IMG/VR virus record: IMGVR_UViG_3300025168_010309
Span: 1 to 22,990 of that record
Reading direction: 5' to 3' (one strand)
Length of the DNA: 22,990 nucleotides
Source: a virus
The translations under genes were made by a program, and so were the position numbers. Of this stretch, positions 1 through 7,300 are shown piece by piece. The notes under the pieces are model-generated. The model was given only the letters and a program-made list of their open reading frames with translations, was not told where the DNA came from and searched no databases. Every line of letters begins with the position of its first letter. The stretch's first letter is position 1.

Positions 1-66
1 ATCATGCTCGGCAGGGTCAGCCGACACTTTAACTGTAAGCGTTACTCTGTGTACTACGATACTCAT
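1..66 (-). CDS. Start of a further gene, truncated at the window edge (22 codons)
   Basis: An ATG at 64-66 overlaps the preceding TGA stop as ATGA, and the frame stays open to base 1. It encodes MSIVVHRVTLTVKVSADPAE and two more residues, starting with alternating hydrophobic residues like a beta strand. The same overlap geometry at the two preceding junctions argues it is real. Identity cannot be judged from so few residues; in T7-like genomes the large terminase gene lies near here, but nothing in this piece supports that. Confidence 0.55.
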   Translation of the reverse strand, partial: MSIVVHRVTLTVKVSADPAEHD

Positions 67-293
67 GGGCGTGGGTTCCGAGATATTTGCTCTCGAATCC
101 AACGAACGTCGTTGGCAATTTCGATGAGCAGGTTTTCGTTTTGGTTTATCCTTACCTCAACCTCGGCTAACTTAGCTTCGTGCCTGTTGAGTTGATGCTG
201 AGACACTCCGTAGCTAGCAGAGATAGAGGCCAGGATAAAAAGGACAGTGATTCCAAAACCCAACGTTTCGGCGTTAAATCGCGGAAGGGTCAT
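63..293 (-). CDS. Membrane-anchored coiled-coil protein, putative spanin-like, 76 aa
   Basis: After a short basic head (MTLPRFNAETLGFG) comes one transmembrane helix at about 13-30 (ITVLFILASISASYGVS). A periplasm- or cytoplasm-facing amphipathic helix follows with hydrophobic heptad positions (AKLAEVEVRINQNENLLIEI, then VRWIREQI). This single-TM plus coiled-coil layout is that of inner-membrane spanin (Rz-type) or of other small tail/lysis-linked membrane proteins. ATGA overlaps link it to the holin-like gene upstream and to another gene downstream. No nested Rz1-like lipoprotein frame is evident here. The spanin call rests on topology and position only. Confidence 0.55.
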   Translation of the reverse strand: MTLPRFNAETLGFGITVLFILASISASYGVSQHQLNRHEAKLAEVEVRINQNENLLIEIANDVRWIREQISRNPRP

Positions 294-454
294 TTACTAC
301 TATCCTTCGCAAACAGCAACCCAACGCTAGCTGTGACTGCTGCAATTACAACGGACCAATCGACCGGGGTTCCATTTAACGTGCTAATGACGGCTGAACT
401 AACAACCACCACAGCAGTTAAGACTCCAGATATAGTTGTCTTCCAACTGCTCAT
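290..454 (-). CDS. Small two-helix membrane protein, putative holin, 54 aa
   Basis: The 54-residue protein starts MSSWKTTISGVLTAVVVVS, has a first hydrophobic helix at about 7-24, a short turn (NGTPVDW), a second helix at about 31-48 (WSVVIAAVTASVGLLF) and a charged tail (AKDSSK). A short N-terminal 'WKTT--G' stretch, two transmembrane helices and a 'LFAKD' ending recur in small phage holin-like proteins. It would form lethal membrane lesions that release the lytic enzyme. ATGA overlaps at both ends (451-454 and 290-293) support expression as one unit with its neighbours. A non-holin small membrane protein cannot be excluded. Confidence 0.65.
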   Translation of the reverse strand: MSSWKTTISGVLTAVVVVSSAVISTLNGTPVDWSVVIAAVTASVGLLFAKDSSK

Positions 455-555
455 TTTTTGCCTTTCTTGGCTGGCTTTTTTGCAGCCTTGGGCTTAGTGG
501 TTTTCTTGGGGGGTCGCCCCATTGTTTTTCCGTAGGTTCCTGTTCCAGATGGCAT
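451..555 (-). CDS. Very small Lys/Pro-rich basic protein, 34 aa
   Basis: The 34-residue frame starts MPSGTGTYGKTMGRPPKK and ends in alternating Lys/Ala/Pro (KAAKKPAKKGKK). The GRPPKK core resembles an AT-hook and the tail resembles histone H1 tails, so nucleic-acid binding is possible, though such tails also occur in membrane- or capsid-associated peptides. It is real in my view because of the perfect ribosome site and because its TGA overlaps the next ATG as ATGA, as do the next two junctions. Its function is unknown. It is a small separate protein between the peptidase side and the lysis genes. Confidence 0.7.
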   Translation of the reverse strand: MPSGTGTYGKTMGRPPKKTTKPKAAKKPAKKGKK

Positions 556-559
556 AGAT

Positions 560-570
560 GATCACCTCCT
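560..570 (-). promoter_or_regulatory. Perfect extended Shine-Dalgarno site AGGAGGTGATC
   Basis: The 11 nt on the minus strand are fully complementary to the usual 3' end of bacterial 16S rRNA. GGAGG is 9 nt from the ATG at 555. This is the strongest ribosome site I see in the window and heads the four-gene ATGA-coupled chain. Confidence 0.85.
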
Positions 571-625
571 CTCTTGGGTTAATAGTCTTTTAAATAAACG
601 CCTCGACCGAGACTTAACGGGTTCG

Positions 626-781
626 TCAAAAGGACTCCGCAGGAGGCTGTATTTCGCTTCCTACGGCTCCTATCGGCTCTGTGGGTGTGACTTTAGCTGG
701 AACTGGCTTTGTAGGCTCAGGGGCCTTGTAAGCAGCCACAGCGATAAGTGCAATTATAAACAAACTTATGTAGTATTTCAT
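626..781 (-). CDS. Short secreted or membrane-anchored Pro-rich peptide, 51 aa
   Basis: The N-terminus (MKYYISLFIIALIAVAAY) is a short positively charged start followed by a hydrophobic helix of about 14 residues, fitting a signal peptide or membrane anchor. The remainder (20-51) is Pro/Glu/Val-rich. There is no lipobox Cys, so it is not an obvious outer-membrane lipoprotein (o-spanin). The ATG at 781 was chosen over an ATG at 913 because the longer version would overlap about 100 bases of the peptidase gene and place its hydrophobic segment internally. The ribosome site is weak (GGGAAG about 10 nt upstream). Near a holin-like gene, an envelope-located lysis accessory is possible. Confidence 0.6.
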   Translation of the reverse strand: MKYYISLFIIALIAVAAYKAPEPTKPVPAKVTPTEPIGAVGSEIQPPAESF

Positions 782-809
782 AATAAAAAAGGCTTCCCTG
801 CCCCCGCTT

Positions 810-1631
810 TCAATCCGTTGATTCTGCTGGCTTAGTGGGATCATGGGGAGTTGTGGTGGACCTGATAATATACCCACCGCCCCATAATCTTTCTGAATCA
901 TACCGAAATACATTATACGAATCTTTGTACTTCGATAAATACCTTCCGCTTTCCTTGACTAGCTTCATGTGGGGGATGGAATGACCGTTTCGACCGTTTA
1001 CCACCACAAACCCGTGAAGAAGTGCTGAAGCGTGAGCGTCTCTGTTTGGTACGGTGTAGACTTCTAAAGCCCTGAAATGTTCGGCGGTTTCTTCCCATCC
1101 ATTGGGAAGCTCTTTTGGCTTGATCCAGCCTTTTGTGGGCCACCAGTCTTCTTTCCTGCCCGCAGTCTGGTGTACCGTGTGCTTAAACTTTTCGTATTGG
1201 GTGTTCTTCCCAGCAGGTCCGTCATGCTCAGGAAGCATCCCACTTTCAATCATCTCATACATGGAGTCGATGACACTTGACCCACCCCACTGGCGACCGT
1301 TGGTGATTCTGGTGTAAAGGGCCAGAGGAGATAGCCAGACCTCATGCTCCAGCCCACCAAGCTGACGGTTGTACGCAACCATAAACGCCTGATGAGCAGC
1401 ATGACACACACATTCATGGGAGTTTCCCTGGTGGGTAAACCGTCCAGAGAAGTCCTCGGCTGAACTCTTATGCTTTTCGTGTTCGCTGATCCGGTCATCC
1501 CACTCACTACGATCAATAAAGAACTTATCGGGGAAAGGTTTAGCCCCCGCGTAGTGCATCTCGTCCAACGTAGGGTCAGCAATCAACCCGTCAAACTCAA
1601 AGCGAACGTCGATTAACTTTTTATTGATCAT
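810..1631 (-). CDS. Putative papain-like cysteine peptidase, 273 aa
   Basis: The order of motifs matches the papain (C1) fold. Gln68 in THQGNSHEC is followed six residues later by Cys74, the papain Gln19/Cys25 spacing; Cys76 is an alternative nucleophile. WLSPLALY at about 99-106 and GRQWGGSS at about 112-119 match the 'LS-Q-L' and 'GG' elements. GHSIPH gives His217, KDSYN gives Asp237 in the usual Asn position, and LWGGGYII matches 'WG--GY'. There is no signal peptide or propeptide of normal size. The gene overlaps the giant's end by 11 nt (ATGATCAATAA) and has no clear Shine-Dalgarno, so translation is probably coupled. It sits next to lysis genes, so it may be a peptidoglycan or virion-processing peptidase; the substrate is unknown. 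Confidence 0.65.
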   Translation of the reverse strand: MINKKLIDVRFEFDGLIADPTLDEMHYAGAKPFPDKFFIDRSEWDDRISEHEKHKSSAEDFSGRFTHQGNSHECVCHAAHQAFMVAYNRQLGGLEHEVWLSPLALYTRITNGRQWGGSSVIDSMYEMIESGMLPEHDGPAGKNTQYEKFKHTVHQTAGRKEDWWPTKGWIKPKELPNGWEETAEHFRALEVYTVPNRDAHASALLHGFVVVNGRNGHSIPHMKLVKESGRYLSKYKDSYNVFRYDSERLWGGGYIIRSTTTPHDPTKPAESTD

Positions 1632-4338
1632 TTTTTAACCATATCGGAAATTCTGAGAACGGATCGTCAGGAGGTAACCTGTGTTCAATTGCGGCACGCA
1701 CTCCACGCGCTTTAGCAAGTATTTGCCTAGCAATAGCTTGACGGCGTTTGTTGTTAGGTGCTTCGTAATAATCTGCCCACATTTGCCTAAACTCTTTGTA
1801 AGATTTCTTTTGGGTGTGTCCGTTTCTGTTTGCCCAGTCTACTACAAATTGAATGTCTCTGGCGCTTGTGCCTCCACCATCACGAACAATTCCAGTGAAA
1901 AGACCTACAGTGCGTCCCCAATTATTAAAGTTATTTCCTTTATTCATGTTGGAAACTTCTACTACAGCGCGTCCTGTACTTCCGAATATACCAACTATCA
2001 GGTGATCGACGTTCCTGGCATCAATTTTATCTATGGAAAGGCTTTGTATTAATCTCCCTACGCCAGAAGCCCTTTCTGTGCCTTCTCGCTTAGAAACATC
2101 CAATCGCTTTTCGTAAGGAGGAACTATTGCTCTACCTTTAAAGCTGTCTATATTATCCGCCACATCAATCCAAGTTTTATACGGACCTCTCATTAAGAGC
2201 GAAGGGTCAACTGGAGAAAACGACGTCGCTAAATTTGTCAAATATCCTTCAGACGCTTGCTTGCCCGTAGCACCTCCTGAAACGTAATCAATAAATCGCG
2301 TTACTCCTGTTGCCGCAGCACCAAGCTCGTATGGTTTAGGAATTGCAATCCACACATTAGGGGCAACTCGTATGTTGTAATAAAGGTCTTTTCTCCAAGC
2401 CGGAAGCTGCCTGTACTCGTCCCGCTCTTCCTCGCTTCCACTCATATTCCAAGCGTAAACCATTAGCTCTGGAACAAGGCTGTATTTCAACCAAGCTTTG
2501 AAAAATGCTCCTGGGTGTTTTCTGACTCTGCCTGCTGTTCGCCTAAGCGCTTGAACTGCTGCGTTAGTAAAAGGAATCATTTGGTTTACAAGTTTAGTAA
2601 AGCTCCCGCTAACAGCGAAATCTAACAAGTCCCTGGCTTGGTAAGAAGCGTATAATATTGCATCGCTTTCGCTTAACCCCATATCAAGCGCTTTCTTTTT
2701 TGCGACTTTAAATTCGGCCATTCTGTTAAGTTGTTCCGACCCTTCGGCCAGCTTTTGATATCTGTTCCAAGCGTTTTCTAATCCTTGTTTTGTTAGAACC
2801 ATTACGTTTTTTTCTTTGACTAGATTTCCAGTCAAGTGATGTAAATGCGTTGCGTAATCTATTCGGCTTTTTAAATAATGACCAAATTGCCCGCCGCCTC
2901 CAAGCATAAACTCTGACGCAAGGTCAGCGTCAGCGCCGGTTAACGATCCTTTTGCTGCTTTAGCTACGTCCCGAAGCTGGCTTCCGACATGCGTTAGTTG
3001 CGGTCGCGTAAACGTGTCACGAATAATATTTCTAGCCATAAATGCTGGGAAATACGTGATTGTATTACGCAATAACTTGGCTTGAACCGTAAGAAACCAC
3101 GGAAGCGGTGCCGCAGGAGCCATGTTGTCAAATGCTTCTTTAATGTCTGCGTGAAATTGCCAGAATGTATCTTCGCCTTTAATTACTATCTTGACAGCAT
3201 TAGCGTCACCCTTTTCGGTTCGTCGCATAATTTGAGCAAGGTCTACAGGAACGCCTTCGTACATTCCCCTCGGATCACCCATAGCCAAACCAACCATCAT
3301 GGCTAGCGCATTGTTTCGCTGCGCTTCGTACTGCGCAATTTGACCCATTTGCAGCATTGAGACGTAAATATTAGAGACAGGCTCCGTGCTACCAAAAAAC
3401 CGCTTAATTACTTCCTTAGTAGACGTTACAGACGACCGGCTTTTAAGGTCAATTGTGTCAGCAAACACAAGGTTGTTTTCGTCAAGCACTCGCTGCATAG
3501 TTACATAAAACTGATTGTCTTCTTTAATTTTGTCGTACTGCTCTTGGGATATTCGTCCGAAATGCAGCAATGGCTTTAAGATAGTGGCGTCTGCAAATGC
3601 TCTGTACCGCTTTGCTGCCTCTTTAAGTCTAGCAATATCTTTTGACGGAAGAGCGTTAATCTCATCTAACGCTTGCTGGGACACATCAAGGTCACCCACC
3701 AACCCACCACCAGAACCTACCATCTTATTTCTTTTGATGTTGTTGGCGTTAATCATTCGCTTTGCTTTTTTGCCAACAGCTTCCTCGCCTAACTTAAAGT
3801 AAATAATTCGCAAGCCTTCCATGTACTTGCCTTCGCCAAACTTAGCGTCTGCAACTGCTTGTGTTGCTTCCATAAAAGCTTCTGTATAAAGCTTTGTTTC
3901 GTCTGCTAGCTCTTGAGGTATTTCGGTTCCGTCTTCTTTGTGCGAGTTAACTGCTAACTCTAATTCAGCAACAATTAAATCAATGTCTTCAAATAGCTCT
4001 TCTAACGCTTTTTTGTCTATAACTTCGCTTCTTTCAATATGCCGTTCTGAAATCATAAAAGCGTGAACACGTTCTAAATCGCGTTGAAAAGTTTCTTCTG
4101 TTGTAAAATCAAAAGGAGCAAACAGATACTCTAGGTTTCCGACCCCTTGCGCTGACCCGAGACGAACAATCCCTTTGCCTTTATTCCACGCTTCCCAGTC
4201 AATGGGGCCGTGTAATAGCTGGTCCTCGAATTGCGTCATCTGTCCTTTCAGGTTCCTGATTAACATCTCAGGGTCTTTGAGTGGATTTACAACGCCACCC
4301 CTGCGGGCTTTAAGAACGTCAATTGCGTGAAGAGCAGG
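1621..4338 (-). other. C-terminal polyvalent-type region of the giant protein (residues about 3001-3905)
   Basis: The last 900 residues are mostly helical. They include the motif YFPAFMARNIIRDTF (about 3427-3441), close to an 'F-P-F--RN--RD' signature I associate with C-terminal domains of large polyvalent proteins, then YASYQARDLLDFA, an IPFTNAAVQALRR stretch and a late VGIFGSTGRAVVEV element. It resembles the large polyvalent protein-associated domains that mark this class. The exact domain number cannot be assigned by eye. Confidence 0.5.
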
Positions 4339-7300
4339 GTCAAGATTGTCCCCGAACCACACCTGCAATTTGCTATACAAGCCAGGGTTAAACTCATGCC
4401 CAGTTTCCGATTTAATTCTTGTAACTATTTCCTGGGCAAAATGAGCCGTGTTGTTTAAAGCAAGTTTAATAAGACTTTCTTTGTTGCCGCCAAAACCTTC
4501 AAACTTTACATTCGCAATTGTTTTATCTATGCCCGATAGTCCGGCGTGCTGCCGTATCTTATTGCCAAAGTTTTCAAGCTTCTGAAGCGCTTCAGGCGCT
4601 CTTGACTTTAAACGGTCCAAAATGAATTTAGAAAACGTCGGTGCTTGATCAAGCGTAGCATCTGGGTTTACCAAGTAAGCCCTGATCCATTCTGCAATAG
4701 CTTCGCCTACAACGTAATCTTGTTTTGACTGCGGGCCAGTAGCTTGAATGGAACCATACGCCGCAAAATTCATAATTTCTTCCAGCATCCCCTTGGCTTC
4801 GTCGCTGAAATCCATGATTTCTATTTCAACGTCTTCAATTGTGCCGTCAGCGTGCGTAACTGTAGAGGGATACTTATCCACTTTGATAAGCTCTGAGCCA
4901 ATCTGGGTAGCGTCGTCTACATAATGACCAAGCTCGTGCGCAGCCGTATCGAGGTCGCCCCCGTACTTAATTTTAATTTGACCAGTGCGAGGCTGGTAAG
5001 AACCAAGAACATTTTTCTTAGTCTTTGCTTTTATTGGAGTTCTTCCAACATCTACGGTAGCTATAACTGACCCAGGAGTTGGGGGAGTTTGCCCTTCTGG
5101 GAAAGGCAAAGGCGAGACTTTTATTCTGGGAAGAACAGTTGTTTGCGGCCTAGCCTGAAGCGGTGCTGATTTATCCATTCCGCTAGCTGTTTTAAAACCC
5201 TCGAACTTCTTTCGGGTGTCAGCCTCAGCAGTTTTAATTGAACGTAATACGTTTTTAGTTACAGATTTTGCCACGGCCATTTGAATCTGAGCTTTAGTTT
5301 TTCCTTTTGTGTCTATGCCTCTAATTTTGGCTTCGACCTTTAAAGCAGAGTCATCAAGAGCGCCTGCCCACTCAAGTTCCTTCTCGTACACCTTTGCTGG
5401 GTCAAGGTTTCCATACCGCTCTTTGACTTTTTGTATAGCTTCATCTAAAGATTTTCCGTCCTGAACGTACATCGCAACAACTTTGTAAAACGATGTTTTA
5501 AATTTATTCAGTCGAGAACGCTTTTCCTTTTGTTCCGTTGCAGCCTCAGTGGGGGTGGGAGCAGAGATTTTTTCCCATATAGCTTTTAATTTTGCGGATG
5601 GTTTTCCTGTTAAAACCCTGTCTTCTAGCTCTAGCTTGCCAGTTGACTCTAGCTCGGCCATTTGGCTTGGAGTTATTTTTCCTAAATCAACGATTGGAAC
5701 AGAGTTTATTGACGTTTTTCGTTTTTCGCTTTTATCTAGCTTTGGCGATGGTTGGTTAGTTTGGTTGCTTGGCGGGATGTAAACGACAACGTTTGTTGAA
5801 ATTCCTTTTCTGCCGCCGCTCGATTTTGCTATATAAACAACGCTGTCTATGGGGTTGTATTCTACGCCTGTCTGCTCGGCCATTAACGCTTGGTCTTCGT
5901 TGTTGTCAAATAATCTGTCTAGAGCTTTGGGGTCAACTTGAGTAAGTTCCATCCACTCCTGCTCAGACACAATCAATGGATTTTCTATAGTTACATTCCA
6001 AGCAGCCGTTTTGCCGTATGTTTTGGCAAAACTTTCTGACGAAATAAAGTAATTACCTTTGCCCGAATAAAGTTTTTGTGGATTGCCTTCTCTTGCGCCC
6101 CGATAAACAACCCCTGCGTTTATTTTGTCAGCAATTTCCATTTTCACTGACTCGTCTGCTCTTTGTTCCGGCGTACTTACGTCTATTCCAGAAACGTCTA
6201 TTGGCCCCTCAGCAGCCTCAGTGGGGGCTTGGGCTCTTAGGTCTCGCACAGGGAAAGGAACCGTGTGCCTGTTGTCTTGCCCTTGCAGCGTTGACGGCCA
6301 CGTTCCCGTTAATTTGTCCCAGTTGCCTTCATCTTGCTTTGTCCAAACTATAGCATCGCCTGGAGTGGTGCTGTCACGGCGACCTTGAATAGACCGAAGA
6401 TTTACCGGCATAGACGTTACGCCTTGCTTAATTAACGCAAGGGCTCGATGGCGTCCTTCGTGCGACGTAACAACAGCATTGCCTTTCCCATCATGATCAA
6501 ACTCAAGCAATGGAATTTGGTCAAACTGCTGGCTTCCAGACATAACCGACGAAACCGTTGCTGTTTTTGTTTTATCTGGTGTTTTAACGTCATCGGCTAA
6601 CTGTAAAAATTGTTCTGGAGACATATAAACTATGGCGGATCGTGAGCCGTGGCTAAACGCACCAGTTTCTTCAAACGCTTCGTCAGTGAAATACTTGTCT
6701 CCGTCTTTGTTTGTTTGTCTGCTTCTGACCAGAACCCCCTCAGCAGCCTCAGTGGGGGTGGCTTTGTCCATAACATTTCGCAGGTCGGTTGCTGATTGCG
6801 CCGCTGCTTCATCTGCTCGCGTAGATAAATCACGCTCTACTGCTTCGCGTGCTTCTTGTTTTGGCGGGGGAACACTTGGCCCTGGAGGAGGGTCTATCCC
6901 GATGGGAGACTTGGCTTCTGCGACAGCATCCAAGATACGATTAACTATGTCAGGCTTATTGCCTGTAGTCCTGACCCCAAGGTCTTTAGCAATTTCTTTT
7001 AGCTCGTTTTTGGTTTTACCTTCAAGCTGCTCTTTTGTTTCTGTGAACTTAGCTCGCCGATTAATCTGGTTTTCTTTCTCGGTCCTCTTGCGGTCACCTT
7101 TGGCTTTCCTTGAGTCTAAAGCTGCTTGAAAAAACGATTTTGGTCGAACCTTAGCGGCAGCATCTACAAGATTTTTTTGCGTAGCAGTTAGCTCCGTCCC
7201 TTCGTCCTGGGCTATAGCTAAATCAATGGCCTCTCTTATCCACGTTCCACCCTTTTCTCTTGTCATTGCAATTGTAGTTGCTACGTCTTTGTCAATTATG

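Noticed and set aside
556-625. Possible promoter or terminator in the largest gap of the lysis region
   Set aside because: Apart from the Shine-Dalgarno I see no convincing hairpin plus T-run and no clear -10/-35 pair in these 70 bases.
782-913. N-terminal extension of the 51-aa peptide to an ATG at 913
   Set aside because: It would overlap the peptidase gene by about 100 nt and put the signal-like helix in the middle; the ATG at 781 gives a normal signal or anchor topology.
6632-7129. Plus-strand open frame of 165 codons inside the giant gene
   Set aside because: Same pattern: Ser/Ala-rich antisense frame, no motif, opposite strand clearly coding.
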